This document shows positions 48,678-58,682 of a DNA stretch of 64,000 nt, piece after piece. The notes beneath the pieces are model-generated. The model was not told where the DNA came from, did no database searches, and worked only from the letters and a program-made list of their open reading frames with translations. How positions within the stretch are numbered: the first letter of the stretch is position 1; each line of letters begins with the position of its first letter. Origin of the DNA: Aestuariivivens insulae (GTDB lineage: Bacteria > Bacteroidota > Bacteroidia > Flavobacteriales > Flavobacteriaceae); contig NZ_JAKMCS010000017.1 of assembly GCF_022662195.1 (NCBI RefSeq), forward strand, positions 1 to 64,000, given 5' to 3'. Both the position numbers and the translations under genes were made by a program.

Positions 48678-48927
48678 AAAAGAAGTTATTATGATTTTTA
48701 TGGACTCGTTAAAGATTAACACGCTATCTGTACAGTTAACCCGAACAGATATCACATGTTATATCAAAGCCCTTTTAATTTAGTTTTTTAAGCCCAGCAA
48801 AAGTACTGATTTTATGCAAAGTTTTAAAAATAAACCCTTAAGAATGCTATGCCAACCATACAAATTTATTATAGTTATATTATAAATTAATATGATTGAA
48901 TTTTTACTATTTTTTAGGAGTTCAAAA

Positions 48928-50091
48928 TTATTTTTTAACAATTTTAGTCTTGAAAAATTGCTTAATTCTGAACGCATCCCTTAAATTGGTTAAAGGTCTT
49001 TCAAAATAAATATACACCCATTTGGACAAGACATAGGTTATTATTAGATAAGCAAGCACAGAAATAATACGTTGCAATACATTTAAACTGCCAAAATCTA
49101 GAAGTAGTTGCATTAAGTACAACACAAATGTATAATGTAGCAGGTACATCGCATACGAATATAAACTGACTCTTTTTATCATCTCTGCCAATCTTTTTTT
49201 AGGAGGATTCAAAAAGTAAAACAGGGGTAACATTAGGCAAATAGCTATGGAGTTAAGGGGCAAAAGCAAGACATTCCAAAAGAAAGGCAGTTTTTCTATT
49301 GTTCCGCCCAACAAAGGCATTACCATCAAAACAAAAAAGCTTAAAGTTATTCCAAAAAAGAAAAGCACTTCTTTTAAACGTTCTATTTTTGTTTTATACT
49401 TATTGAAGTAATACACCAAGATAAATCCATAGAGAATAGCATCCAACCTATAAACCACTATTGCTTTCAAATTGGAATTCCATAAGGATACAGATTGCTC
49501 TACATCAATTGTTGAGAGGTAATAATAACATTTAGAAACAAAGAAAAGTAAGACCAAAACAATTGAAGTTTTCAAAAACAATGTGTCTTTTTCTTTTCTA
49601 TTTTTAAATAGTTTAGAAGCAATATAAAGGCCAATTGGAGCTAATACATAAGCATATTCTTCTACCGACAAGCTCCACGATTCGGGAAAAAACGGGATAT
49701 GGGATTTATTAAAATTCTGAAGAAAAAACACATATTTCCAAAGGCTGTCGGGTAATCCATAGCCCACTACTACAGCTATAAGAATATTGACCACGAGCAT
49801 TAAAAAATACAGAGGCAATGTTCTAAACCAACGCCTTACCCAAAAGTAAACCAAGGTTGTTCTAGAAAAATAAGTGGCATTAAACAAACGCATGAGAATG
49901 CCGCCAATGAGAAACCCACTGAGAACAAAAAAAAGCTCAACACCTTGTATTCCCATTAACTGCACAACCTGCAAATGGTATCCTTGAAAAATATAAGTAG
50001 TATGGGACAGGACTACCATAGCAATTGCTATTGCCCTCATTACGTCCAGACCAAATATTCTATTTGTTTTATTTGAATATGTTGAACTCAT
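48928..50091 (-). CDS. Acyltransferase 3 (OafA/YrhL-type) membrane protein
   Basis: 387 residues, about ten membrane helices, family acyltransferase 3. The catalytic pair R-x10-H is in 'LDVMRAIAIAMVVLSHTTYIF' near the N-terminus; 'GIQGVELFFVLSGFLIGGIL' and 'FPESWSLSVEEYAY' are further marks. Transfers acyl (often acetyl) groups to exported sugars or peptidoglycan; acceptor unknown. No glycan cluster beside it. Single gene. Confidence 0.92.
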   Translation of the reverse strand: MSSTYSNKTNRIFGLDVMRAIAIAMVVLSHTTYIFQGYHLQVVQLMGIQGVELFFVLSGFLIGGILMRLFNATYFSRTTLVYFWVRRWFRTLPLYFLMLVVNILIAVVVGYGLPDSLWKYVFFLQNFNKSHIPFFPESWSLSVEEYAYVLAPIGLYIASKLFKNRKEKDTLFLKTSIVLVLLFFVSKCYYYLSTIDVEQSVSLWNSNLKAIVVYRLDAILYGFILVYYFNKYKTKIERLKEVLFFFGITLSFFVLMVMPLLGGTIEKLPFFWNVLLLPLNSIAICLMLPLFYFLNPPKKRLAEMIKRVSLYSYAMYLLHYTFVLYLMQLLLDFGSLNVLQRIISVLAYLIITYVLSKWVYIYFERPLTNLRDAFRIKQFFKTKIVKK

Positions 50092-50274
50092 TTAGACTTT
50101 TTCGATTGGCTATAAAATTGCTCTTTTTTGCACATTCTTTGTCTTTTTCTTCTTCCGTAGCCTTGCTATGCAACTCAAAAAAACCTTCAACTGTACAAAA
50201 AATACCTAATTTTCGCTTCAATCCAAAAAATCTAAAAGAGTCCATTGAAAACAGGCATCAATGTACTACTTTTT

Positions 50275-51228
50275 TTAAAACAAGTTTTCTATAATTTGAT
50301 TTTCGGTAATGCCTTCGGCTTCGGCTTTATAATTTTTGATGATACGATGCCTTAAAATACTATGGGCTACAGCCTGAACGTTTTCCATATCTGGAGAAAA
50401 CTTACCATTAATGGCTGCATGTGTTTTAGCAGCCAATATTAGGTTTTGCGATGCCCGTGGTCCCGCGCCCCAATCGATGTAAGTTTTTACCAAATCGGTA
50501 GCAGAAGGGCTATCCGGTCTTGTTTTTCCAACCATGGATACCGCATACTCTATAACATTATCGGCTACTGGGATACGGCGTATTAAATGTTGGAAATCAA
50601 TAATTTCCTGTGCTGTAAACAAGGCGTTTACTTTCTGCTCTTCATCGGCTGTTGTTGTTTTTACTACCTGTACCTCTTCTTCAAAAGAAGGATAACCCAA
50701 ATTAATGGCAAACATAAAACGGTCCAACTGAGCTTCTGGCAACGGATAGGTCCCTTCTTGCTCGATAGGGTTTTGGGTGGCCAATACAAAATAGGGCAAA
50801 CTTAACTTATAATGATGTCCTGCCACAGTTACGGCACGTTCCTGCATGGCCTCTAATAAAGCGGCTTGGGTTTTGGGCGGTGTTCTATTTATTTCATCGG
50901 CTAAAATGATATTTGCGAAAATGGGACCTTTTATAAATTTAAAATGGCGGTCTTCATCTAGTATTTCGCTTCCTAAAATATCACTTGGCATTAAATCTGG
51001 TGTAAACTGAATACGTTTAAAGTCCAGCCCTAAAGCCTGGGCTATGGTATTTACCATTAATGTTTTAGCCAAACCAGGTACGCCTATCAATAAGGAGTGT
51101 CCACCAGAAAATATGGAGATTAATATTTGGTCGATCACTTCATCTTGACCAACAATAACCTTGGCTATTTCTGTTTTTAAATGGTTGTAGCGTTTTACAA
51201 ATTGTTCTATGGCAGCAACATCAGACAT
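50275..51228 (-). CDS. MoxR-family AAA+ ATPase
   Basis: 317 residues. Walker A 'LLIGVPGLAKTLMVNTIAQ', Walker B 'NIILADEINRTPPKTQAALLEAM', sensor 'LATQNPIEQEGTYPLPEAQLDRFMF'. MoxR ATPases act with von Willebrand proteins to assemble or mature partners; no VWA gene is visible downstream in this window. It starts 3 bases after the preceding PPIase gene and is therefore the last gene of the PPIase operon. Confidence 0.93.
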   Translation of the reverse strand: MSDVAAIEQFVKRYNHLKTEIAKVIVGQDEVIDQILISIFSGGHSLLIGVPGLAKTLMVNTIAQALGLDFKRIQFTPDLMPSDILGSEILDEDRHFKFIKGPIFANIILADEINRTPPKTQAALLEAMQERAVTVAGHHYKLSLPYFVLATQNPIEQEGTYPLPEAQLDRFMFAINLGYPSFEEEVQVVKTTTADEEQKVNALFTAQEIIDFQHLIRRIPVADNVIEYAVSMVGKTRPDSPSATDLVKTYIDWGAGPRASQNLILAAKTHAAINGKFSPDMENVQAVAHSILRHRIIKNYKAEAEGITENQIIENLF

Positions 51229-51231
51229 GTA

Positions 51232-52683
51232 TTATTTTTTTAACCAGTTACTAGAAAACTCACAATCTCTATAGGCTCCACCTATTTTAATGTAGGTATC
51301 CATGATCTTTTCTGCTTGCCATTTTTCTATAGCCTTAAGTTTCTTTTCATCTTCGGCCAATCTTTTAATTTTCAAAAAATCCTGGGCATAATCGGCTTCA
51401 TGCTCATCCACTCTATCGGAAACTGTCAAGATGATAAATTTAATATCACCCGTCCTTTCTTGATCTGTTAACACTAAACTTACTTCTCCATCTTCCAAAT
51501 TTTGTATTTGAGCATATAATCCTGGGTCCATTTTGGTTAGTTCAAAATTATAATCTTGTGTTTCTGGATTTATCAACAGTCCACCTTCAGCACGGGTTTC
51601 TTCTTCATCACTAGCTTCCCGAGCCGCATCGGCAAAAGAAATATCACCGTTAACAATACGCTCTCTTACTTTTTCCAATCGTTCTTTTGCCTCTTGAACT
51701 GCTTCATTGGATACTTTGGGCCTTAACAAAACATGGCTTACATCGTACTCTTGTCCTCTAATTTTTAACAATTGAATGATGTGAAATCCAAAATCGGTTT
51801 CAAACGGTTCCGATATTTCCCCTTCTTGTAAAGAGAAAGCCACTTGCCTAAATTCTTTAACCATTCTTGGTTGCTTTCTATTTAGGGTGTATTTATATCC
51901 TGATTGCTTTAAGCCTGGGTCTTCACCATATAAAATAACCTTAGAACGAAAACTAGCTCCATTCTCCTCGACATCGGCCTTAAATTCTTTAAGTCTGTCT
52001 ATTACTTTTTGTTTTTCTTCTTCTGAAACTTTAGGCTTAGCTACTATTCGGGCTACTTTTAATGTGGTACCAAATGTTGGCCGCTTATCCTTGGGAATGT
52101 TATTAAAAAACGTTCTTACTTCCTCTGGCGTTACCTCTACCTCTTCAATAACTTTGGCCTGCATACGTGCAGCCAGTGTATTGGCTTTATTGATTTCAAA
52201 CATTTCGTCCCTAAAACTTTTTTCGTCATCCTTTTTATAGAATTCCAAAAGCCGTTCCATAGAGCCATTAACTTGCTGTAAAAATTGCTCGATTTGATAA
52301 TCTACCTGTCTTCTTATTTCGGCATCGGAAACCTGGATACTATCCTGAATAGCGTGGTGCGCATATAGTTTATCTTCCAGAAGTTTACCCATTAACTCAC
52401 AATCTGTAATGTCTTTGGTATTATAACCTCCAGCTTCCAATTGTATTCTGTTTTTGGGGATATCGGACTCTAAAATAATATAGTCACCCACAACTGCCGC
52501 TACACCATCTACCTTAGTGGCATTAGCTGTATCGATTTGTGCTACTGGTTTTGCTTCTTCTTTCTTTTCGTCTTCTATAACTTCTTGGGCAAATGTTATG
52601 TTTACAGTAAATATAGCAACACCTACAACTGCTAGTAACCTTAAATTATTTATAAATCTCAAATTGCTTATTTTTAATTGCAT
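51232..52683 (-). CDS. Periplasmic peptidyl-prolyl isomerase / chaperone, SurA-like
   Basis: 483 residues. Signal peptide 1-33 ('LLAVVGVAIFTVNITFAQ'). SurA-like N-domain ('VDGVAAVVGDYIILESDI', 'LMGKLLEDKLYAHHAI') with two parvulin (PpiC) domains: about 175-280 ('VARIVAKPKV ... PFETDFGFHIIQLLKIRG') and 285-390 ('VSHVLLRPKVSNEAVQEAKERLEKVRERI'). Probably escorts outer-membrane barrels and lipoproteins. The N-terminus overlaps the upstream PPIase lipoprotein gene by 38 bases. Confidence 0.9.
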   Translation of the reverse strand: MQLKISNLRFINNLRLLAVVGVAIFTVNITFAQEVIEDEKKEEAKPVAQIDTANATKVDGVAAVVGDYIILESDIPKNRIQLEAGGYNTKDITDCELMGKLLEDKLYAHHAIQDSIQVSDAEIRRQVDYQIEQFLQQVNGSMERLLEFYKKDDEKSFRDEMFEINKANTLAARMQAKVIEEVEVTPEEVRTFFNNIPKDKRPTFGTTLKVARIVAKPKVSEEEKQKVIDRLKEFKADVEENGASFRSKVILYGEDPGLKQSGYKYTLNRKQPRMVKEFRQVAFSLQEGEISEPFETDFGFHIIQLLKIRGQEYDVSHVLLRPKVSNEAVQEAKERLEKVRERIVNGDISFADAAREASDEEETRAEGGLLINPETQDYNFELTKMDPGLYAQIQNLEDGEVSLVLTDQERTGDIKFIILTVSDRVDEHEADYAQDFLKIKRLAEDEKKLKAIEKWQAEKIMDTYIKIGGAYRDCEFSSNWLKK

Positions 52684-53500
52684 CTTTAGTAATGTCTTTT
52701 TCTATTTGCTTGATTAGCTCTAATTTCCTTTTATTAATAACGATTTGATCGATAGTGGGTTTCACATACTCCAATGGTGCTGTTTCATTACGCAAAAGCA
52801 CATCGTTAATTTGCATCAAATATACTCCTAATGAATCTTTGAGTTGTATAAAATTAGATTTTTTTAACAATTCGGCTTTGTTCCCAGCATTTAAAACAGG
52901 TATCTTATCTATAACCTGACCTGCTTTTACCCAAATAGAATCGTTTAATGAATAGGATTTAAACTGAATGGAAATGGAATCCAGTTCTTTTTTGTCTTCG
53001 GCATTAAAACGTTTAAAACGTTGTTCTATGGTTTTGAAATTATTAATACTTTCTACCACATGAATGTACCTAAACTTAACCAGTTCTTCATTTAATTTGA
53101 AAATATCCTTGTTTTCGTTATAATAAATTTCAGCTTCATCATACCCTACTGCGGTATCTACACTTCTACTAACCAAAGCTTCCAAATAGGCCTTGGCATA
53201 CAGATCGTTTTTATATTGGTTTACCAATCTGTTGAAGGTTTCTTGTTTGGTTTCGCTTAAATTAAGTTTAGCCCCATCAAACAATAACTGCTGGGTTGCC
53301 CAACTTTTAATATAATTTTGCACCAACAGTGTACTATCTGCTTTCGAGGTCCCTTCTGATATTAGGTCTTTTATATCGTCTTCATACAAAAAGGAATCGT
53401 TTACACGTGCAATTGGAATACGATCGTCTGTTTTCTTAAAAAAAGAACACGATGCAAGAACGACACTTATTAGCGTTATGATCCAAATTCTTAATTTCAC
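52646..53500 (-). CDS. PpiC-related periplasmic lipoprotein
   Basis: 284 residues. Starts with GTG (53498-53500). Lipoprotein signal 'IWIITLISVVLASC' with the lipidated Cys at 18. SurA/PpiD-like N-domain ('IARVNDSFLYEDDIKDLI', 'VQNYIKSWATQQLLFDGAKL'), but the parvulin core is poor, so it may be a chaperone without isomerase activity. Second gene of the operon; its end overlaps the next gene by 38 bases. Confidence 0.85.
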   Translation of the reverse strand: MKLRIWIITLISVVLASCSFFKKTDDRIPIARVNDSFLYEDDIKDLISEGTSKADSTLLVQNYIKSWATQQLLFDGAKLNLSETKQETFNRLVNQYKNDLYAKAYLEALVSRSVDTAVGYDEAEIYYNENKDIFKLNEELVKFRYIHVVESINNFKTIEQRFKRFNAEDKKELDSISIQFKSYSLNDSIWVKAGQVIDKIPVLNAGNKAELLKKSNFIQLKDSLGVYLMQINDVLLRNETAPLEYVKPTIDQIVINKRKLELIKQIEKDITKDAIKNKQFEIYK

Positions 53501-53686
53501 TTATGTTTCCTGTTATTATTAATTAGCTATAGGCTAATAATTATTTGTTATTTGGGGTTATTATTATTTAATTTTCAACTTCTTGCTTTTATTCTTGCTA
53601 AGATGCTTAAGTTGCAAATATTATCTTATGTTATTATCAACCATATCCACTACTGTTAACTGCGACTGTTCACTGATCACTGATCA

Positions 53687-55636
53687 CTATTTTTCCCTTA
53701 CCTTCTCTTTTACTTCATTTAAAACCTTGTCATCTATAATTACTTTATACTTCTTACGCAGCTCCTTAACCCATTGCATTTCCTTATACTCTTGATAGTC
53801 ACTAATCACCGCTCCTTTAGCATCTTCAAATGCTTTTAAAGTTTTTGGAAGCACCTCTTTGGTTTGCACTAATACATATCCTGAATTATGCTTATAGATT
53901 TTAGACAATCCTTTTTTAAACTTGTAATCTTTTGGAAGTGACTGATGGCTCGCCTCCATAATACCTTGGGTAAAGATAACCTCTATATTATCGTTACTGT
54001 TCACCAGTTTTTTTATTTGGTCTACTGCCATACCCTGCTCCAGTAACTTGCCCACTTTTTTAAGCGGCTTTTGCTTAGATGATGATGCCACCAAAGCGTC
54101 TATTCTTTCTGGTGCACTATAGTTTGCTTTATGGGTTTTATAGAAGTTTTGAATTTCTGTAGAATCATTAGCAGCATTCCAAATGGTAGATTCCATAAGA
54201 TCAAATAGCAATAAACCATCACGGTATTCGTCAACGATATGGGCAAATTCTTCATTCTCGAACTCTAAATGATCTTCCTTATATTTAACTAAACAGCTAT
54301 TTAAAAATGCGTTATAGTGTTTAGCAACCATAATTTTAAATGGTTCCCGCTTTTGTAAACCTCTTTGGCTTTTTAACAAGTACAGTCCAAAATCGTTATA
54401 TGTAAACTGCTTATCACCAATCTTAACAAGTGGTTTGTTCAGAGTAAAATCTTCTGGAAGCTCCCAAGTTCTTTTAAAATAGTTATCGTTTAGTATAGAT
54501 ACAAAATAATCTAACGCTGGTTGCTTATCACTAATTTGGTATTGTTTTTTTAGTTTACTGTACAAAGCCTCATCAATAAGCCTAGACCTATCATCACGTT
54601 TTACCATGGCTTCCAGTTCGGGTTTTAAAACCTCAAAAGGCGCTACAGGGATCTTGCCATAAAGCTTAACAATATGCCATCCGAATTTAGTTTTAAAGGG
54701 TTTAGACACATCTCCTATGTGTTCCAATGAAAACGCAACATCTTCAAATTCTGGTGCACTTAACTGTCCGCCTGAAAATGGTTTTAACCGACCTCCATTT
54801 GGAGCCGAGCTTTTGTCATCCGAAAACTGTTTTGCCAAAGCTTCAAAATCTTCGCCTTGATTTATTTTTTTATAAATATCGTTAATTCTTGCCTCGGGAT
54901 CTCCATTGGCATCCTGACTATTTAGTCCAATCATAATATGGGCAACGGTACGTTCTCCCCTGGACTTTCTTTTATCGAACACTTTAACGATATGATATCC
55001 AAATCGGGTTCTAAACGGTTGGGAGATTTCACCAACAGGTGTATTATAAGCGGCATTCTCAAATTTATAGACCATTTTAAACCCAGTAAAATAGCCCAGT
55101 TCTTCTCCAAAAATGGTTTGTCCGTTATGCACCTCCTGTCTCACTGTGTCGAATCCTTCATTAAGAGCACGCTCCCTTAACTTTAGTATTTGGTTATACG
55201 CCGCTAACGTATCTTGCGGACTCGCATCTTTATCTACCCTAACCAAAATATGGTTAGCCTTAACATCGTTGGAAACACGCTCGTAAGCCTCTTTAACCAA
55301 TGCTTCGGTAACCTTGGCATCTGAAATAAAACTATTGGCCAATTGCTTTTTATAGGTAGCTAGCTCGCGCTTGTAACTCTCCTTTTCATCTAAACCCAAA
55401 GCCTTAGCTTCCTTCAATTTTAACTTATAATTGGTAAAAAGAGTAAGGTATTCGTCCACATCTTTTTGGGATTCATCCTGAACCAAGTCAAGGTTTTTGT
55501 TATAAACCCTCAAAAACTCTGAAACATATACCGGTTCTCCATCAACCGAAAAAAGAATATCCTCTTTTGGTGTTTGGGCCTTACTTCCTAGAATAAAAAA
55601 CAGAACTACTAAAACTGAAAAATACTTAAATTTCAT
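53687..55636 (-). CDS. Periplasmic peptidyl-prolyl isomerase with two parvulin domains
   Basis: 649 residues from ATG 55636 (a TTG at 55648 is upstream but 'MKFKYFSVLVVLFFILGSKAQ' is a complete signal peptide). Two PpiC domains: about 120-230 ('VKANHILVRVDKDASPQDTLA ... GYFTGFKMVYKFENAAY ... RTRFGYHIVKVFDKR') and 235-335 ('VAHIMIGLN ... SSAPNGGRLKPF ... FKTKFGWHIVKLYGK'). The C-half has a further helical domain of unknown fold. First gene of the operon. Confidence 0.93.
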   Translation of the reverse strand: MKFKYFSVLVVLFFILGSKAQTPKEDILFSVDGEPVYVSEFLRVYNKNLDLVQDESQKDVDEYLTLFTNYKLKLKEAKALGLDEKESYKRELATYKKQLANSFISDAKVTEALVKEAYERVSNDVKANHILVRVDKDASPQDTLAAYNQILKLRERALNEGFDTVRQEVHNGQTIFGEELGYFTGFKMVYKFENAAYNTPVGEISQPFRTRFGYHIVKVFDKRKSRGERTVAHIMIGLNSQDANGDPEARINDIYKKINQGEDFEALAKQFSDDKSSAPNGGRLKPFSGGQLSAPEFEDVAFSLEHIGDVSKPFKTKFGWHIVKLYGKIPVAPFEVLKPELEAMVKRDDRSRLIDEALYSKLKKQYQISDKQPALDYFVSILNDNYFKRTWELPEDFTLNKPLVKIGDKQFTYNDFGLYLLKSQRGLQKREPFKIMVAKHYNAFLNSCLVKYKEDHLEFENEEFAHIVDEYRDGLLLFDLMESTIWNAANDSTEIQNFYKTHKANYSAPERIDALVASSSKQKPLKKVGKLLEQGMAVDQIKKLVNSNDNIEVIFTQGIMEASHQSLPKDYKFKKGLSKIYKHNSGYVLVQTKEVLPKTLKAFEDAKGAVISDYQEYKEMQWVKELRKKYKVIIDDKVLNEVKEKVREK

Positions 55637-55663
55637 TTTGATTACCAACTTTTAAGCGAGTCA

Positions 55664-55693
55664 CAAAAATAGCAATATATACCTATAATACAA
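55664..55693 (-). promoter_or_regulatory. Promoter of the PPIase operon
   Basis: On the minus strand: TTG (55691-55693), 19-base spacer, TATTTTTG (55664-55671). Full match to the Bacteroidota consensus; leader about 20-25 bases to the ATG at 55636. Confidence 0.68.
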
Positions 55694-55777
55694 GTTGTTT
55701 AACACAACGTTTAAATTGGTTTTATAGTATACTCTGTAATCTATAAACCATTATCTTTAAAATTCTAAAATCAATAT

Positions 55778-56023
55778 ATGAGACAATTAAAACTGATTTG
55801 GGACTTCCGTGGCCCCAATGCCCAAAAAACAGCGGTACACCATGAAATTCATTTAAAAGAATATATAACCGCGGAACAACTGGATATAAGCCTTACTGGA
55901 GTTGAATGCTTGAACGACCTTCACGCCATCGCTTATCTAGTGGTAGATGAAGCTATGATGAAACCCATTCGTGATGCCTTGAAACCGCACAGAGGACAAG
56001 TATATACTAAAAAACACGACTGA
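55778..56023 (+). CDS. Small conserved protein of unknown function
   Basis: 81 residues, no signal or membrane segment. 'LKLIWDFRGPNAQKTAVHHEIHLKEYI' and 'LNDLHAIAYLVVDEAMMKPIRDALKPHRG' give a mixed alpha/beta protein with several His. I recall similar short flavobacterial proteins but no name. Own transcription unit: opposite to its left-hand neighbour, with a terminator overlapping its stop codon. That, plus codon use like its neighbours, supports a real gene. Confidence 0.75.
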   Translation: MRQLKLIWDFRGPNAQKTAVHHEIHLKEYITAEQLDISLTGVECLNDLHAIAYLVVDEAMMKPIRDALKPHRGQVYTKKHD

Positions 56024-56039
56024 ATTAGTCGTGCTTTTA
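56015..56039 (+). terminator. Terminator at the end of the 81-residue gene
   Basis: Perfect 7-bp stem CACGACT / AGTCGTG (56015-56021 / 56027-56033), loop GAATT, then CTTTTAT. It overlaps the TGA stop at 56021-56023. Confidence 0.75.
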
Positions 56040-56060
56040 TATGGTTATGCTTAAATAATT

Positions 56061-57533
56061 CTATCTTGAATAGTTAGGCGATTCTTTAGTGATAGTAACA
56101 TCATGCGGGTGACTTTCGTTAATACCACTTGCTGTTATTTTTACAAATTGTCCCTTTTCTTTTAATGTTTCAATATCTTTTGCACCACAATAGCCCATAC
56201 CCGCTCTTAAGCCACCTATAAACTGATGGATGCTCTCATACAAGTCTCCTTTGTATGGTACGCGTCCCACAATGCCTTCGGGAACTAATTTTTTAATATC
56301 ATCTTCAACATCTTGGAAATAACGGTCCTTGCTGCCTTCTTTCATGGCCTCTACAGATCCCATACCGCGGTAGGACTTAAACTTTCGTCCTTCGTAAATG
56401 ATGGTTTCCCCCGGAGATTCTTTAGTTCCTGCTAATAGTGAGCCTAACATCACACAATCTGCTCCTGCTGCAATTGCTTTTGGAATATCCCCTGTATAAC
56501 GAATACCTCCATCGGCAATTACTGGCACCCCAGTTCCTTTAATCGCTGCGGCCACTTCCAATACTGCTGAAAATTGAGGAAATCCAACTCCTGCAACAAC
56601 CCGCGTTGTACAAATAGAACCTGGCCCAATACCTACCTTTACGGCATCGGCTCCAGCTTCAACCAAATATTTAGCGGCTTCGCCTGTAGCTATATTTCCT
56701 ACTATAACGTCCAACTGCGGAAACTTAGCCTTTATCTCTTTTAAAACACCTACCACGCCTTTGGTATGTCCGTGTGCTGTATCGATCACAACAGCATCAA
56801 CACCTGCATTAACCAAGGCAGCTGCCCTATCAACTGCATCTGCCGTAACACCTATGGCTGCGGCAACACGCAAACGTCCATATTCGTCTTTGTTGGCGTT
56901 TGGTTTCTGACTTAACTTTGTAATATCCCTGAAGGTGATAAGCCCTGATAATTTAAAGTTATCGTCAACAATAAGTAGCTTTTCAATTTTATTAGCCTGC
57001 AAAATGGCTTCAGCATCCATTAAAGAAGTACCAACAGAAGCAGTAACCAAGTTTTTACTTGTCATTACCTCCACAATAGGTTTTTTGTTATCATGCTCAA
57101 AACGTAAATCTCGATTGGTCACTATACCTTTTAATGTCCCATCATTATCTACAATAGGAATCCCTCCAATGCCATGTTCTGCCATAGATTGTTTTGCTTC
57201 GATGACCTTAGCGGTAAGAGGGAGCGTTACAGGATCCATGATCATACCACTCTCAGCGCGTTTCACCCGCCTAACTTTAAGCGCCTGCGCTTCAATGGTC
57301 ATGTTTTTATGAAGTACGCCTATACCGCCTTCTTGTGCCATAGCTATGGCCATTTTACTTTCGGTAACCGTATCCATTGCAGCCGAAATTATTGGCACAT
57401 TAATGGTAATGTTACGTGTAAACTTTGTTTGAATATTTACTTCTCGTGGTAAAACTTCAGAAAATGCTGGTACTAAAAGGACGTCGTCGTATGTAAGGCC
57501 TTCCCCTACTATTTTGTTTTGATGTGCAGTCAT
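56061..57533 (-). CDS. guaB: Inosine-5'-monophosphate dehydrogenase
   Basis: 490 residues from ATG 57533 (the longer form begins at a TTG two codons earlier). First step of GMP synthesis: IMP to XMP with NAD. TIM barrel with catalytic Cys in '[15 protein letters not shown]', two CBS domains inserted at about 95-210, flap '[25 protein letters not shown]'. A TAAATTTG -7-like box (57558-57565) and a small hairpin (57536-57554) lie just upstream. Confidence 0.97.
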   Translation of the reverse strand: MTAHQNKIVGEGLTYDDVLLVPAFSEVLPREVNIQTKFTRNITINVPIISAAMDTVTESKMAIAMAQEGGIGVLHKNMTIEAQALKVRRVKRAESGMIMDPVTLPLTAKVIEAKQSMAEHGIGGIPIVDNDGTLKGIVTNRDLRFEHDNKKPIVEVMTSKNLVTASVGTSLMDAEAILQANKIEKLLIVDDNFKLSGLITFRDITKLSQKPNANKDEYGRLRVAAAIGVTADAVDRAAALVNAGVDAVVIDTAHGHTKGVVGVLKEIKAKFPQLDVIVGNIATGEAAKYLVEAGADAVKVGIGPGSICTTRVVAGVGFPQFSAVLEVAAAIKGTGVPVIADGGIRYTGDIPKAIAAGADCVMLGSLLAGTKESPGETIIYEGRKFKSYRGMGSVEAMKEGSKDRYFQDVEDDIKKLVPEGIVGRVPYKGDLYESIHQFIGGLRAGMGYCGAKDIETLKEKGQFVKITASGINESHPHDVTITKESPNYSR

Positions 57534-57606
57534 GTGCAATTACGTTATAATTGCGTGCAAATTTACATATTTTTTTTGATTTGGCTTATCTAAAAACCAA
57601 TCTATT

Positions 57607-58101
57607 TTAAGCCACTTTTTTTTGAAGCAATTGGTACAAAATAACAAAAGTCGCCAGAGCAAAGGTAAGCGTCATTAAAATCCCTGAAAACATAACGATG
57701 TATTTCATCCAAAGCAGTTCTTTCCATAGCAAATAAAGTCCGCCAAAGGTAAATACAACAGAAAAAAACGGCTCTACAATTAAAAACAATTTCAGTTTTT
57801 TGGGAAGCTTGGTAATGGAAACCAATATGCCTAATAAAAAGAAGATAATGGACATAGACAGCACATGGTTATGAACCAGGGTTAGCATTTCCTGTTCACT
57901 TTTTTTAAAGTGCATCACATCTGCATTGTCGTCATTCTCATTACCTAAATAGTGTTCTTCTATACCATTTGGATTTGTTGAAGAGGTTTCGCCAACAAAT
58001 AATAGACCCGTATAAAAGCCAATACTCAAAACTATTACAAATGCGCCTATTAATAGTTTAATCTCTTTTGGAAGTGTAAATATTAGCCCGTTTAACTGCA
58101 T
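57607..58101 (-). CDS. Small four-helix membrane protein in the FMN-binding cluster
   Basis: 164 residues, four predicted membrane helices (about 14-36, 74-97, 101-122, 131-156). The loop after helix 1 is acidic and polar. A histidine pair 'LVHNHVLSMSIIFF' opens helix 2 and could bind a cofactor such as haem, though that is inference. Its start directly abuts the stop of the FMN-binding gene, suggesting coupled translation and shared function. No family name recognised. Confidence 0.8.
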   Translation of the reverse strand: MQLNGLIFTLPKEIKLLIGAFVIVLSIGFYTGLLFVGETSSTNPNGIEEHYLGNENDDNADVMHFKKSEQEMLTLVHNHVLSMSIIFFLLGILVSITKLPKKLKLFLIVEPFFSVVFTFGGLYLLWKELLWMKYIVMFSGILMTLTFALATFVILYQLLQKKVA

Positions 58102-58629
58102 TTATAATATGTTTTTGGAATCGAGTATTTTAAGGGATTGCAATAAATTATTCATTGCATTGGTCATAGAACGCACCGAAATGGTTGCTCCTGATATGGC
58201 TACTATGTTATCTCCATATTTAAGCTCGTCGCCCTTTTTCTTCCCAATAAATTGTTTCAACCAACGTCTACTACCTATCTCCCCTCCGTAATCTTCTCGG
58301 TAAATCAACACTTTGGATTTTAGTACAATTAAGTCTTTATCCAATAACACCAAATAATCGAACTGAGCTGTTTTACTGGGGGCTTTTGCCACATAGGCAT
58401 AACCTAAAAGTCCATCATTTACTGTAATTTTAAACAAGTTATCATCACCAAATTGGGAGGGCAAATCCTTTTTGTCTGCATCTGGAATACTAACATTTGT
58501 AAACTGGAACGTTTCAATATTAAATGTATCCTTTATGGTGGCATTCACTTTCTTCTGAATATTTTTTGGCAATCCGAAAGCAAACGAAACAACCGTAACC
58601 AATATTATTGAAAACTGTTTAAAACTCAT
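58102..58629 (-). CDS. Exported FMN-binding domain protein
   Basis: 175 residues. Short signal or membrane segment at the N-terminus ('FSIILVTVVSFAFG'). FMN_bind fold as in RnfG/NqrC: C-terminal flavinylation-type motif 'VAISGATISVRSM' (S/T-G-A-T-x-S-x), where the Thr would carry covalent FMN. An ApbE flavin transferase is needed but not encoded in this window. Acts outside the inner membrane in electron transfer. Pairs with the downstream four-helix protein. Confidence 0.88.
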   Translation of the reverse strand: MSFKQFSIILVTVVSFAFGLPKNIQKKVNATIKDTFNIETFQFTNVSIPDADKKDLPSQFGDDNLFKITVNDGLLGYAYVAKAPSKTAQFDYLVLLDKDLIVLKSKVLIYREDYGGEIGSRRWLKQFIGKKKGDELKYGDNIVAISGATISVRSMTNAMNNLLQSLKILDSKNIL

Positions 58630-58682
58630 GTGGCAAAAGTATTGAATTATTTATTCTTATAAACAACTAAATGCAAACAGCC

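Noticed and set aside
48780-48977. 65-codon minus-strand ORF after the acyltransferase
   Set aside because: Very AT-rich, overlaps the acyltransferase end, no recognisable motif.
53650-53690. Short direct repeats 'CTGATCA' before the two-parvulin gene end
   Set aside because: Only two to three 8-base units in a gap; too little to call an element or control site.
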